A stretch of 64,000 nt of DNA, from NCBI GenBank assembly GCA_016710275.1, contig JADJXS010000001.1, positions 1,364,001 to 1,428,000 of the forward strand, written 5' to 3'. The DNA is from Phycisphaerales bacterium. GTDB lineage: Bacteria > Planctomycetota > Phycisphaerae > UBA1845 > Fen-1342. The notes under the pieces are model-generated. The model worked only from the letters and a program-made list of their open reading frames with translations. It did no database searches and was not told where the DNA came from. Shown one piece after another: positions 30,898 to 40,339 of this stretch. Each line of letters starts with the position of its first letter. The first letter of the stretch is position 1. A program made the position numbers and the translations under genes.

Positions 30898-32343
30898 ATG
30901 AGCCGACCTGACCCGGGACAAGCGCCGCCTTCGAACCCACCGACGGTCGGCTATGCCGCGCTGCCGCCGGGGCTGGTCGGGTTTGACACCACGCCGCTTC
31001 CGTTTCGCATGCGGCGGATGCGAAACTGGTTCTTCCTCGGTTTGCTCTACGCCGCGTACTACCTGTGCCGCTACAACCTCAGCACCGTCACCCCTGAAAT
31101 CTCGCAGGAATTCGGTCTGAACAATGCCCAGACCGGCTGGCTCAGCACCGGTCGCGACTTCGGCTACGCCATTGGCACATTCCTGAACGGCCTCTTTGCC
31201 GACGCGCTGGGCGGCAAGCAGTCCATGGCCATCGGCGCGGCCGGGACGATCGTGCTCAACCTCGCCTTCGGCGCATTCTCACACTTGTTCTCGCTCTGGG
31301 ACGTTGCGTTTCTGCTGACCGGGTTCATCGTCATTCGGACCATTGACGGCTATGCGCAGTCGTTCGGCTCGCCCGGGATGGTGAAGATCAACACAGCGTG
31401 GTTCCGCCGGCGCGAGCGCGGGCGCTTCGCGGGCATCTTCGGCGGAATGATCCAACTCGGCATGGTGGGCGTGAACCAGATGTCCGCGATTCTGCTGACC
31501 GGTGTGCTCACCGTCGGCGGGGTGGTGCTGTTCAATTTCGGCAAGCAGGATTGGCGGATCATGTTCATCGCGCCGCCGCTGATTCTCGCGGTGATCACGG
31601 TGCTGATGTGGCTCAATGTGAAGAACCACCCCGAGCAGACCGGCTGGCGCGTTCAGCACGACGACGAAGTCGGGCGGGAAAACCTCGACAAGACCAAGCT
31701 GCCGCTCTGGCAGGTCTTCAACACGATCGCCGCAAACCCGCTGGTGTGGGTCAACGCCGGCGCGTACATGTGCACCGGATTCGTGCGCCGCGCGTATGAC
31801 TTCTGGTGGGCCAAGTACATGTTCGACCAGTGGAGCGTCGGCAAAGGCTCCTGGCACTTCGTCATCCTGGGGTTCACGCTGCCGATCGCCGGGTTCGTCG
31901 GTTCGTTCATGTCGGGGCTGATCTCCGACAATTTCTGCAAGAGCCGCCGTTCACCCGTCGCGACCGGCCTCTACTTCATCGAGACGCTCGTGATTCTGGC
32001 CGCGGTGCTGGTGCTGGGGCACTCAAACTGGGGTTCCGCCTGGGTCGCGGTCGGATTCCTGACGCTGATCTCGCTGACGGTGAATTCCAGCCACTCGATC
32101 ATCGGCACCGCGGTGGCGATGGACATCGGCGGCCGGCAGATGGCCGGGTTTGCGCTGGGCATCATCAACTCGTTCCAGTACGTCGGGGCCATCGCAGCGG
32201 GCTTCCTGCTCGGTGCGCTGATCGACTGGTACGGGAACTGGGACGCCCTTTTCCTCGCCATGCTGCCCTTCAGCATCCTGGGAACCTTGCTGATGCTCGG
32301 AACCTGGATTTTCACGCGCGGCAAGAACATCCGCGGAGCCTGA
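30898..32343 (+). CDS. MFS transporter of the GlpT/organophosphate:phosphate antiporter family
   Basis: 481 residues, twelve predicted membrane helices. The first reads RNWFFLGLLYAAYYLCRYNL, very like GlpT/UhpT/PgtP. Then come GRDFGYAIGTFLNGLFADALGGK and SPGMVKINTAWFRRRERGRFAG, the family signature loop. It likely exchanges a phosphorylated three-carbon or sugar compound for phosphate. ATG 30898 is chosen; a longer in-frame reading would overlap the redoxin gene and has no signal. The N-terminal 35 residues are Pro-rich and cytoplasmic. Confidence 0.85.
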   Translation: MSRPDPGQAPPSNPPTVGYAALPPGLVGFDTTPLPFRMRRMRNWFFLGLLYAAYYLCRYNLSTVTPEISQEFGLNNAQTGWLSTGRDFGYAIGTFLNGLFADALGGKQSMAIGAAGTIVLNLAFGAFSHLFSLWDVAFLLTGFIVIRTIDGYAQSFGSPGMVKINTAWFRRRERGRFAGIFGGMIQLGMVGVNQMSAILLTGVLTVGGVVLFNFGKQDWRIMFIAPPLILAVITVLMWLNVKNHPEQTGWRVQHDDEVGRENLDKTKLPLWQVFNTIAANPLVWVNAGAYMCTGFVRRAYDFWWAKYMFDQWSVGKGSWHFVILGFTLPIAGFVGSFMSGLISDNFCKSRRSPVATGLYFIETLVILAAVLVLGHSNWGSAWVAVGFLTLISLTVNSSHSIIGTAVAMDIGGRQMAGFALGIINSFQYVGAIAAGFLLGALIDWYGNWDALFLAMLPFSILGTLLMLGTWIFTRGKNIRGA

Positions 32344-32410
32344 TCCGCGGTTTCCGCGAAACGGCTCTCACGTTCCGGCCGCCCGGCCTCGTGCAACGGC
32401 CGGATCGCCC

Positions 32411-32440
32411 TTGGCGCTCCATGCCCGCCCGGGCTACACT
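32411..32440 (+). promoter_or_regulatory. rpsT promoter
   Basis: TTGGCG (32411-32416), an 18-bp spacer and TACACT (32435-32440). Transcription would start near 32447, giving a leader of about 80 nt. Confidence 0.45.
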
Positions 32441-32528
32441 ACCCCGTTCGATCCCCGGCCGTCCGCGGCCCCTTCGGCCGTCGGGCGGGGGCGAGTTCTG
32501 ATCGTCTGGTTCATGAGGAATTTCAGCC

Positions 32529-32804
32529 GTGGCGCACTCCCTATCCGCCGAGAAGCGAATCCGTCAGAACGCCAAGCGCAATGCCCGCAACCGGGCACGC
32601 AAGGCGGAATTGAAGTCCGTCGTGCGAAAAACGCAGGCGACGCTGGCCGGCAGCGACGTGGCCGCGGCCGAGGCGGCCGTGAAGTCGGCGATCCAGATGC
32701 TGGATCGCGCTTCCACCGGGCCTACGCTGCATCGCAACGCCGCGGCCCGCCGCAAGAGCAAGCTGGCTCGCAAGCTCAACGCGCTGAAAGCCGGGAAGAA
32801 GTAG
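32529..32804 (+). CDS. rpsT: Ribosomal protein bS20
   Basis: 91 residues, GTG start at 32529 with GAGGAA 9 nt upstream. The basic helical sequence MAHSLSAEKRIRQNAKRNAR and the C-terminal HRNAAARRKSKLARKLNAL are diagnostic of bS20, a primary 16S-binding protein. It stands as a single gene between the transporter and the glycosyltransferase. Confidence 0.95.
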   Translation: MAHSLSAEKRIRQNAKRNARNRARKAELKSVVRKTQATLAGSDVAAAEAAVKSAIQMLDRASTGPTLHRNAAARRKSKLARKLNALKAGKK

Positions 32805-32840
32805 GCCCCGGCCGGCGGGGCCTCGCCTCGCCGGGCGTCG

Positions 32841-32870
32841 TTCAGCGCAACCGGCCGCGCGGCCGATAAT
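32841..32870 (+). promoter_or_regulatory. Candidate promoter of the glycogen-synthase-like gene
   Basis: TTCAGC (32841-32846), an 18-bp spacer and GATAAT (32865-32870), giving a leader of about 37 nt to GTG 32914. Confidence 0.35.
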
Positions 32871-32913
32871 CCCCGATATACGCCGCGAACATTCCCCACC
32901 CGGAGCGCGCCCG

Positions 32914-34677
32914 GTGTTCAACGTCATCCATGTCACACATGAGGCCGTCCACAAGGTGGGCGGGATCGGCACCGTCCTCGAGGGGCTGATCACCAGCCGC
33001 CCCTATCGCGACCACGTCGGCCGCACGCTGCTGGTCGCGCCGATGTTCTATCCGGAGAATCCGCAGCGGCTGGGGGAAGGGGGCGTTCTTGAGTATTCCT
33101 CGCTGGATCATCTGCACGAAGGCCCCTATGCCGATGCGTTCCTGCGCATCCAGCGCGAGTTCCACGTGCACATCGCTTACGGCCAGCGCGTGTTGCAGGA
33201 TGATGCCAGCGGGCGGCGGGCGCGGGTTGAGGTGCTGCTGATCGACCTGCGGCACATCCATCGCCCGAAGGTGGATGAGCTGAAGGGGCGCTTGTGGGAG
33301 CATTACGGCCTGCAATCGCACCGCTACGAGCAGGTCTGGGATTTTGAGCAATACGTGCAACTCGCCGCCGCGGCGCTGCCGGCGATCGAGGCGCTGGGGC
33401 TGGCGACGGCCGATCAGCCGGCGATCGTTCTCGCGCATGAGTACATGGGGGTGCCGGCGGCGCTGGCGCTGCAATCGACGCACCCGCAGCGCTACCGCAC
33501 GCTTTTTCACGCGCACGAAGTTGCCACGGTGCGCCGCATCGTGGAGGAGTATCCCGGCCACGACGTGATGTTCTACAGCGTGCTGGAGGCGGCGCGCAAG
33601 GCGGGGTTGTACATCGACGACGTCTTCGGCCCGCAGGATGATTACTACAAGCACGCCATTGTCTCCACGACGCATGATTGCGACGGGCTGCTGGCCGTCG
33701 GGCATCACGTCGTCCGCGAATTGCAATTCATGGGGCGTTCGTTCGAGGATGCGGACGTGACGCTGGCCTACAACGGCATCGCCGCGACGCGCATCGACCT
33801 GGCGCAGCGGCAGGCCTGCCGTGCGCACCTGCGGAATTACTGCGAGGCCATGCTGGGCTGGCGGCCCGATTATGTCTTCACGCACGTCACGCGGCTGGTG
33901 CGCAGCAAGGCGCTATGGCGCGATTTGCAGGTGCTGCTGGAGATGGACGAGGAACTGGGCAAGCGCGGCAAATCGGCGACGCTGCTGCTGCTGAGCACGG
34001 AACTGCCGCGCCGCCCGCTGTCGGAAGTGCTGCGGATGGAGCGCGAGTGGGACTGGCCGCTGGCGCATCGGGAGGGCTGGCCGGACCTGACGCCCGGCGA
34101 GGCGGCGTTCTACCGGCACGTGCAGTCCTTCAACGCCCGGTCGCGAAACATCCACTGCATCTACATCAACCAGTTCGGCTTTTCGCCGGACACCTGCGGC
34201 TCGCGCGTGCCGCCGGAGGTCGAGTTCATCGACATCCGCCGCGGCAGCGACGTGGAGCTGGGGCTGTCGCTCTACGAGCCGTTCGGCATCAGCCCGGTCG
34301 AGCCGCTGACCTTCGGCGGCATCTGCGTGATCAGCACCTCGTGCGGCTGCGCGGGGTTCGTGAAACAGATCGGCGGGGCCGGCTCGCGGAACATCGTGCT
34401 GGCGGATTACATTCACTCGCACGGGGCGGATTCATCGATCAAGTCCGCGATCAACATCGGGGAAACACAACGCACCCGCGCGGAGGCGGCTGCCGCCGGG
34501 CATGTGGCCCAGGAGATTCTGAAGCGCCTGCCCAACGGCGATGACGATCAGCAGGCGCTTCTCGATGGCGGGTTCGAGCTGGCGTCGCGGATGAGCTGGG
34601 ACACGGTCGCGGATCGGTTCATTCTTCCGGCGATGCGCCGGGCGGCGGTGCGGCGGCGGAACCTCAAGCTGGCGTAG
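32914..34677 (+). CDS. Glycogen/starch-synthase-like glycosyltransferase
   Basis: 587 residues. The N-terminal VTHEAVHKVGGIGTVLEGL contains the K-x-G-G substrate-binding motif (Lys14) of GT5 glycogen synthases. The C-terminal domain has LYEPFGISPVEPLTFGGICV, the E-x7-E nucleotide-sugar signature. A long central region (AHEYMGVPAALALQ, FHAHEVATVRRIVEE) resembles glycogen/starch synthases more than small GT4 enzymes. It likely extends an alpha-glucan from ADP- or UDP-glucose. GTG 32914 with GGAG upstream. Confidence 0.82.
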   Translation: MFNVIHVTHEAVHKVGGIGTVLEGLITSRPYRDHVGRTLLVAPMFYPENPQRLGEGGVLEYSSLDHLHEGPYADAFLRIQREFHVHIAYGQRVLQDDASGRRARVEVLLIDLRHIHRPKVDELKGRLWEHYGLQSHRYEQVWDFEQYVQLAAAALPAIEALGLATADQPAIVLAHEYMGVPAALALQSTHPQRYRTLFHAHEVATVRRIVEEYPGHDVMFYSVLEAARKAGLYIDDVFGPQDDYYKHAIVSTTHDCDGLLAVGHHVVRELQFMGRSFEDADVTLAYNGIAATRIDLAQRQACRAHLRNYCEAMLGWRPDYVFTHVTRLVRSKALWRDLQVLLEMDEELGKRGKSATLLLLSTELPRRPLSEVLRMEREWDWPLAHREGWPDLTPGEAAFYRHVQSFNARSRNIHCIYINQFGFSPDTCGSRVPPEVEFIDIRRGSDVELGLSLYEPFGISPVEPLTFGGICVISTSCGCAGFVKQIGGAGSRNIVLADYIHSHGADSSIKSAINIGETQRTRAEAAAAGHVAQEILKRLPNGDDDQQALLDGGFELASRMSWDTVADRFILPAMRRAAVRRRNLKLA

Positions 34678-34753
34678 CCCCCGAACTCTCTCAACCGGGA
34701 TGCCGAACCCGCAAGCGCGCCTTTCCTGCCTCCGATCAATTCTGATAATTCTG

Positions 34754-34781
34754 TTGCCGATAACCGTCGACGGAATAGAAT
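34754..34781 (+). promoter_or_regulatory. Promoter of the 34853 secreted-protein gene
   Basis: TTGCCG (34754-34759), a 16-bp spacer and TAGAAT (34776-34781), in a locally AT-richer patch, about 65 nt before the gene. Confidence 0.45.
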
Positions 34782-34852
34782 TCAGCGCAGCGGGCCGGCG
34801 GCTCGACGGTCGGGTTGTCGCCTGGGAGTCACGTCAACAGGGAGGATCGGTC

Positions 34853-36241
34853 ATGACATGCCGGAGTTGGGCAGCGGGTGGAGCGGCCATCGCAGTCGCT
34901 CTCGCACTGGGGGGGGGGATCGTGCAGGCCGCTAACGTCATCACGGTGACGGCGAGTGACGGCGGGACGTTCAGCATCATTGCCAGCGGGGGCGATGATC
35001 AGATCGTCGAATTGAATTCGCCAGACACGTTCACAATCACGGCCGATGAAGACACTACGGGCACGAATAATTTCGACGGGTACATCAACACGGTGCGCTT
35101 CGGCTCGGGCGCGACGGACGGCACATACAACGTTCGCATTGCCAAGAGCAATACCGGAAACAACTACAGCACCGGCGCCCGAAACGTCGGGTGGGTGGAC
35201 CTGGCGTCGGGGAACAAGCGCGGCAACCTCGGGATGGTTGTGATTGACGGCCGGTGGGGCTACAAGAAGTCCGGATCGAGCTTCACGAACTGCGATCCCT
35301 CGTCGGGCGAAGTCACGAGGTTGTACGAGGCCAAGACGATCGGACAGGACAACAACAAGAGATTCCAGGTCGGAACCAACACTCCAGACGGCGGGAGCGG
35401 GACCATTACGGCCGGCGGCGAAATCATCGTGGGTCTCGCGGATGATGGGAATTCGGTCGGCTGGACCCTGGCTGTAACGCTGGCGCGGGATCTGGCCGGG
35501 GTCATCGAATCGACCGGTGAGAACGGTCTGACGTTCAACTCCTGCTCGATCGGCGGCAGCCTCAGCGGCGCCATCCGGTCAACCGAGTCGATTGGCGGCA
35601 CGGGAATCACGATCGATGATGACCTCTCCGGCGAGATCATCGCGAACTCGGACGGAGACAGCACGTCCAGCGGCGTCGGGAACATCGATGTTCCGGTCCT
35701 GATTGAGGGCAGTACGACGAGCACCGGGCTGATCGAGGCGAAGACGCGTTCCGGTTCGGGCGGCCAGTTGCTCCGGAAGATTGAGATCGACACCGACCAC
35801 GGCGGCGCGGTTACGATCGGTTCAAGCAGCGCCCTGGGCAGCGCGGCGTGGGTCCGGATCAATCGGTTTGGCGAGAGGAATAGCATCTCCGGGGAATGGC
35901 TCAGCGGCGCAACAGTCCGAGTCGCGGGAACGACCTATGGGCGCCCGACGATCAACGCCCAGAACCCCTACCCCCAGTCCTACATCGACGACCGCGTCTA
36001 CTGGGTCAGCGCGGTCAAGGGCGACATGCAGGGGGATCATCTGCTCAACAACTTTGACATCGACCCGTTTACTGAGGCACTGACAGACGTCACCGCCTAT
36101 GACGCCAACTATCCATGGCTAGCGGAATCCCGAGTCTTTCACGGCGACGTCGGCCCGGTTGTGAGCGACGTGTGCACGCCCAACGGGCAATTCAACAACT
36201 TCGACATCGACTGCTTCACTGATCTCTTGACTGGCGGCTGA
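34853..36241 (+). CDS. Secreted beta-rich protein with dockerin-like C-terminal repeats
   Basis: 462 residues. Signal peptide AAIAVALALGGGIVQA; then a Gly/Ser/Thr-rich repetitive domain suggesting a beta-helix or beta-sandwich (IDDDLSGEI, SGAIRSTESIGGTGI). The C-terminus has two short calcium-loop-like repeats, LLNNFDIDPFTEAL and FNNFDIDCFTDLL, the same family as in the 19547 protein. The function is unknown, probably surface-associated. AGGGAGGA lies 7 nt before ATG 34853. A 12-bp hairpin follows the gene. Confidence 0.72.
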   Translation: MTCRSWAAGGAAIAVALALGGGIVQAANVITVTASDGGTFSIIASGGDDQIVELNSPDTFTITADEDTTGTNNFDGYINTVRFGSGATDGTYNVRIAKSNTGNNYSTGARNVGWVDLASGNKRGNLGMVVIDGRWGYKKSGSSFTNCDPSSGEVTRLYEAKTIGQDNNKRFQVGTNTPDGGSGTITAGGEIIVGLADDGNSVGWTLAVTLARDLAGVIESTGENGLTFNSCSIGGSLSGAIRSTESIGGTGITIDDDLSGEIIANSDGDSTSSGVGNIDVPVLIEGSTTSTGLIEAKTRSGSGGQLLRKIEIDTDHGGAVTIGSSSALGSAAWVRINRFGERNSISGEWLSGATVRVAGTTYGRPTINAQNPYPQSYIDDRVYWVSAVKGDMQGDHLLNNFDIDPFTEALTDVTAYDANYPWLAESRVFHGDVGPVVSDVCTPNGQFNNFDIDCFTDLLTGG

Positions 36242-36301
36242 TGGCGCGACGTGTGCTGCGTCGTGCACCGCAGGCGCGATCATGACGTAGCGAGTGATGC
36301 C

Positions 36302-36330
36302 CCGGCCCGCTCCGCTCGGGAGCGGGCCGG
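36302..36330 (+). terminator. Strong hairpin between the two secreted-protein genes
   Basis: CCGGCCCGCTCC (36302-36313) pairs perfectly with GGAGCGGGCCGG (36319-36330) around a 5-nt loop; only AAACT follows, without a U-tract. It is likely the end of the 34853 transcript. Confidence 0.5.
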
Positions 36331-36409
36331 AAACTCGGCTGGTACGGACGCACGTCTCGGTAGCGCCGCCCACCGTCGAGACATTTTCCCGCTCAGTGAG
36401 AGAATCGTC

Positions 36410-37930
36410 ATGCGTCCAGTTACTCTGTCCCTGCTCGCACTCATTGCACTTGCTGCATCCACCAGCGCTGCGGTCATCGTTGTTGACGTGAATGGACGCG
36501 GCGACTACTCAAACCTCTATGTGGCGGTCAATTTCGCGGAGGATCACGACACCATCGTTGTCATGCCGGGCGAGCATCTCGTCGGATTCTGGGCGATCGG
36601 CAAGCGCGTTGCCATCCGTTCAATCGACCCGGACAATCCGGCGGTGGTGGCCGCCACGGTACTTCATCTCTGGCTTCCGACGCTAGTGACGTCTGTGCGA
36701 ATTGAGGCCGGATCGACCCTTGACGTGGCGGGGCTGACGATCAGGGGTGCGTCCTTCTCCCTTATCGGCGGGACGGTTGTCACCGATTCCGAGGTGTCGT
36801 TCCGTAATTGCATCTGGCTCGATAATGAGTGTCGAGATCGATCCGGCGGAGCGATTCGCGCACTGAGATCGATTGTCTCGCTCGACAATTGCAGGTTTCT
36901 CGACAACCGCGCCGAGAGCGGAGGCTCGGCGATCCGGGCCGACAGCAGTGTGTTGCGGCTGACGTCGTGCCACTTCGAAGGCAATCTCACGACCTTTGTC
37001 CCGCGGTTTCCGGAAGAGGAGCACAGCCGGCAGCGCACAATCATGGCGGACCGCACTTCGGTAGAAATGACCGACACGACGGTCATCGGCGAGACTGTGT
37101 ACTTCGACCAGGCGCCATCCGTCATCGTTGATCGCTGCCGCATCCGGCACACGGCAGGCGTCCAGGCGCTTTTCATCTACGAGTGTCCCGACGCAGTCGT
37201 GCAAAGCAGCGAAATTCTCAGCATTGGAGTCGGGCCGGAGGGCGGAACCGGTTGCATTACGTCGGGCGCCAACTTGCGGCTGCTCGGCTGCTCGATCATC
37301 GGCGGGACAATCGGAGTCTCTACACAGTACCCCTGGGTGCTGACGGCCCGGGGAAACCTCTACTACCAGAACGGGTATGCAATGTATGTGGATCGCAGCC
37401 CTGACTCGGGCTATTACGACGTGCGCGACAACTGCTTCGCCGGGATACTGTGGGGAGAGACTTTTCACCCGTTCACGGGCTTCTATACGCTCCCCGGCAA
37501 CCTCCGCGTCGATCCGCGCGTCGTCGCTCCCGGCTCATGGGACCTGAACGGCACCCCTGAATCCGCTGACGACCTCTACACGCCCGGCGACTATCGACTG
37601 CGCCCCGATTCCCCGCTCATCAACGCCGGGCCGACCGACCTGGACTACGGCCCCGACGCCCGCGACTTCTTCGGACGGGTGCGCGTCGCCGGCGGGCGGG
37701 TCGACATCGGATTTCACGAATACCCGGAACCCGGCGACCTCGACGGCGACGGCGACCTCACCTGGTTCGACGCCGATCCCTTCGTTCTCGCCCTCACCCA
37801 CCCCGATGCTCATGCCGCCGCCTTTCCCCTCGCCGATCGCGAATCCGCCGGTGACGTGAACCGCGACGGCCGCTTCGATCTCTTCGACATCGCCCCGTTC
37901 GTTCAACGGCTGCTGGCCGGAAGGCCGTAG
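36410..37930 (+). CDS. Secreted right-handed beta-helix protein with dockerin-like tail
   Basis: 506 residues. Signal peptide LSLLALIALAASTSA. A pectin-lyase-like parallel beta-helix follows, recognisable from repeats such as VSFRNCIWLDNECRDRSGGA, VSLDNCRFLDNRAESGG and LRLTSCHFEGN, and from the closing DYRLRPDSPLINAG...DFFGR. The C-terminus has two EF-like units, GDLDGDGDLTWFDADPFV and GDVNRDGRFDLFDIAPFVQ. No catalytic residues are certain, so the substrate is unknown; relatives bind or cleave polysaccharide. ATG 36410 directly begins the signal peptide. Confidence 0.8.
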   Translation: MRPVTLSLLALIALAASTSAAVIVVDVNGRGDYSNLYVAVNFAEDHDTIVVMPGEHLVGFWAIGKRVAIRSIDPDNPAVVAATVLHLWLPTLVTSVRIEAGSTLDVAGLTIRGASFSLIGGTVVTDSEVSFRNCIWLDNECRDRSGGAIRALRSIVSLDNCRFLDNRAESGGSAIRADSSVLRLTSCHFEGNLTTFVPRFPEEEHSRQRTIMADRTSVEMTDTTVIGETVYFDQAPSVIVDRCRIRHTAGVQALFIYECPDAVVQSSEILSIGVGPEGGTGCITSGANLRLLGCSIIGGTIGVSTQYPWVLTARGNLYYQNGYAMYVDRSPDSGYYDVRDNCFAGILWGETFHPFTGFYTLPGNLRVDPRVVAPGSWDLNGTPESADDLYTPGDYRLRPDSPLINAGPTDLDYGPDARDFFGRVRVAGGRVDIGFHEYPEPGDLDGDGDLTWFDADPFVLALTHPDAHAAAFPLADRESAGDVNRDGRFDLFDIAPFVQRLLAGRP

Positions 37931-38101
37931 GAGTTCAGCGCAATCGGTGCGATGCACGCCGAGCGCAAAGGATGTTCGGTGGGCCGTCGCGAATCGGCGA
38001 TCGCCAATGCCTTCAGCGCTGGGCAATTCCGGCGCGCGGTGTACGCCCGCAGCCCGGGAATCGGCGTCGGCGGCCCGTCGGCCGGGCCGGGGGTGAAAAT
38101 C

Positions 38102-38131
38102 TTCGGCCAGGGGGGCCGTTTATCGTATAAT
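38102..38131 (+). promoter_or_regulatory. Promoter of the S1-domain protein gene
   Basis: A perfect TATAAT (38126-38131) with TTCGGC (38102-38107) 18 bp upstream, about 98 nt before the chosen start. It is the best -10 element in the window. Confidence 0.55.
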
Positions 38132-38228
38132 CCCCGATAGTGCACCTCGTCGCACCGGCGGCCGCGAATCGCGCAACTTCGCCGGCCGCTGTTAGTTGTC
38201 GCGCGCCAATTCTCGAACGGGTGTGGCC

Positions 38229-39845
38229 GTGAACCCTGACCCGCAGATTCCGGACGACAAGGACATTTCCTCCGAACTGGCCGCCGCCCTGGGCGACATC
38301 TCGCCCGAGGAGCTGATGCGGGCGGCCGAGCCGCCGCGCGGGGCTTCCGGTGTGCCCGGTGCGGGGGGCGGGGGCGGCGCCGGGGCGCAGGAGCACGCGG
38401 CAGGTTCTGCCGGCGGTGCTCATGGCGGTGGGCGCAGCGGCGGTCGGAGCGGCGGCCGCGGGCATGGTCGCGGGCACGGGCACGGCCACCACACCGAAGA
38501 ACGGGTGAAGATCCCGGGAACGATCGTGGGCGTGCGCGGGGCGGACGTGCTGGTGGACATCGGCGGGAAGGCCGAGGCGTTCATTCCGGCGGAGGAATTC
38601 GACACGCCGCCGCAGGTCGGTGAGGCGCACCTGTTCGTCTCGCAGGGTTTCGACCGCGAGACCGGCCAGATGCGGCTTTCGCTGCGCGAAGCACGCGCAT
38701 CGGCGCGGTGGGATTCGCTGAAAGTGGGGGACATTGTCGAGGCGCGCGTGACGGGGCAGAACATCGGCGGGCTAGAGCTGGACGTGAAGGGCATCAAGGC
38801 CTTCATGCCCAAGAGCCAGGTCGACGTGCTTCGCCATGAGAATTTCACCCAGTTCATCAACCACAAGCTCGATTGCGAAGTGTCGGAGATTGATCGGCGC
38901 GGCAAGCGCCTGTTGCTGAGTCATCGGCGGGTGCTGGAGCGCAAAGCGGCCGAGCAGCGCGACCAGGTGAAGGGGACGCTGGCGGCCGGGCAGCGCATGA
39001 CCGGCACGGTCAAGCGGCTGACGGATTTCGGCGCATTCGTGGACATCGGCGGGATCGACGGCCTGCTGCACGTGTCGGACATCTCGTGGGCGCGCGTGAA
39101 CAAGCCGGGCGATGTGCTGAAGGTCGGCGAGCAGATCGAGGTGGAAATCCTGAAAATCGACCCCGAGCGCGATCGCATTTCGCTTGGGCGCAAGCAGCTC
39201 TCGGCCGATCCGTGGACGCTGGCGGCGACGAATTACCACGTCGGCGACACGGTCGATGGGCGCATCACGCGGCTGATGGACTTTGGCGCATTCTGCGAGG
39301 TCGAAGCCGGCCTGGAGGGGTTGATCCCGGTCAGCGAGATCACCTACGGCCGGCGCATCGGCCATCCGCGCGAGGTGCTCAAGGAGGGGGATGCGGTTCG
39401 CGTGTCGGTGCTGCTGGTGGATGCGGACAAGCGAAAGCTGTCGTTGTCGCTCAAGGCGCTGACGGCCGATCCGTGGACCGGCGTTGCGGAGCGCTACACG
39501 AAGGACGCGGTGGTCAGCGGGGCGGTGGTGCGGACGACGAACTTCGGCGCGTTCATCCAATTGGAGGAGGGCGTCGAGGGGCTGGCGCACATCTCCGAAC
39601 TGGCGGATAAGCACGTTCGCACGCCCGAGGAAGTGGTCAAGCCGGGGCAAGTCGTGCAGTGCCGGGTGCTCTCGGTGGACGGGGAGCAGCGGCGCATCTC
39701 GCTTTCGCTGCGGACCGCGCCGGCGGAGAAGGCCGCGAGCGGCGCGGGAGCGGCCGCGGGGGATTCGGCGGCTGCGGCCGGTGCGCCCGCCGAGCCGGCC
39801 AAGCCGAAGAAGAAGCGCCCGGTTCGCGGCGGACTGTCGTTCTGA
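38229..39845 (+). CDS. rpsA: Five-domain S1 RNA-binding protein (bS1-like)
   Basis: 538 residues. Five S1/OB domains are readable: IPGTIVGVRGADVLVDIGG; VGDIVEARVTGQNIGGLELD; GQRMTGTVKRLTDFGAFVDI; VGDTVDGRITRLMDFGAFCE; KDAVVSGAVVRTTNFGAFIQ. They bind single-stranded mRNA, probably as ribosomal protein bS1. The N-terminal 90 residues hold a Gly/Ala/His/Arg-rich low-complexity stretch (GGRGHGRGHGHGHH) not present in standard bS1, and the tail is Ala-rich and basic. The start is uncertain: GTG 38229, GTG 38223 or TTG 38196 are possible. Confidence 0.8.
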   Translation: MNPDPQIPDDKDISSELAAALGDISPEELMRAAEPPRGASGVPGAGGGGGAGAQEHAAGSAGGAHGGGRSGGRSGGRGHGRGHGHGHHTEERVKIPGTIVGVRGADVLVDIGGKAEAFIPAEEFDTPPQVGEAHLFVSQGFDRETGQMRLSLREARASARWDSLKVGDIVEARVTGQNIGGLELDVKGIKAFMPKSQVDVLRHENFTQFINHKLDCEVSEIDRRGKRLLLSHRRVLERKAAEQRDQVKGTLAAGQRMTGTVKRLTDFGAFVDIGGIDGLLHVSDISWARVNKPGDVLKVGEQIEVEILKIDPERDRISLGRKQLSADPWTLAATNYHVGDTVDGRITRLMDFGAFCEVEAGLEGLIPVSEITYGRRIGHPREVLKEGDAVRVSVLLVDADKRKLSLSLKALTADPWTGVAERYTKDAVVSGAVVRTTNFGAFIQLEEGVEGLAHISELADKHVRTPEEVVKPGQVVQCRVLSVDGEQRRISLSLRTAPAEKAASGAGAAAGDSAAAAGAPAEPAKPKKKRPVRGGLSF

Positions 39846-40021
39846 TTCCGTCGGCCGCGGACGAGTGCGTACGCGGCCGAGCCGTCCGTGTGCGGCCGGG
39901 TGGGTCGGCCATCCGCGCCGCGAAGCGCCTCGGTTGCGTTTGAAACGCTGGACAGCGCGCGGTGCGGCGGCGATAATGCGTCGGATTCCTAGAAATTCGA
40001 CCATTCGCCGAGGATCGAGAC

Positions 40022-40339
40022 ATGACCACGGACCGCAAGCCGCAGATCAACTTCCAGGTCGAGAAGCCGCTCAAGCTCCTGTATGACGAGGCCGGCGACA
40101 GCGGGATGCGGGCTTCCCGCCTGTGTGCCGCGGGGCTGCTGCTGATGATCGAAAACCCGGCCGCCCGGCGCCGCGCGATCAATCGGCTCCGCGAATGGGA
40201 GCAGAAATTCGCCGATGCTTCGGCCGAGCAGGTCCGCGCGTTTGTGAGCGGAGTAGAAGCCGCGATGCTACGCGCGACTCGAGAAACGAAGCCAGCCCGC
40301 AGAGTTCCGCGGGCGAAAAAAGCGGCAGCAGCGGGATGA
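40022..40339 (+). CDS. Small protein with ribbon-helix-helix-like N-terminus
   Basis: 105 residues, no firm family. The first 50 residues (INFQVEKPLKLLYDEAGDSG, then RASRLCAAGLLLMIE) have the strand-helix-helix spacing of RHH DNA-binding proteins. A charged helix and a basic Lys/Ala tail follow. GAGGATCGAG precedes ATG 40022. The 3' part is overlapped by an open frame on the minus strand that has its own promoter-like site; I favour the plus-strand gene. The RHH assignment is a guess from pattern only. Confidence 0.5.
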   Translation: MTTDRKPQINFQVEKPLKLLYDEAGDSGMRASRLCAAGLLLMIENPAARRRAINRLREWEQKFADASAEQVRAFVSGVEAAMLRATRETKPARRVPRAKKAAAAG

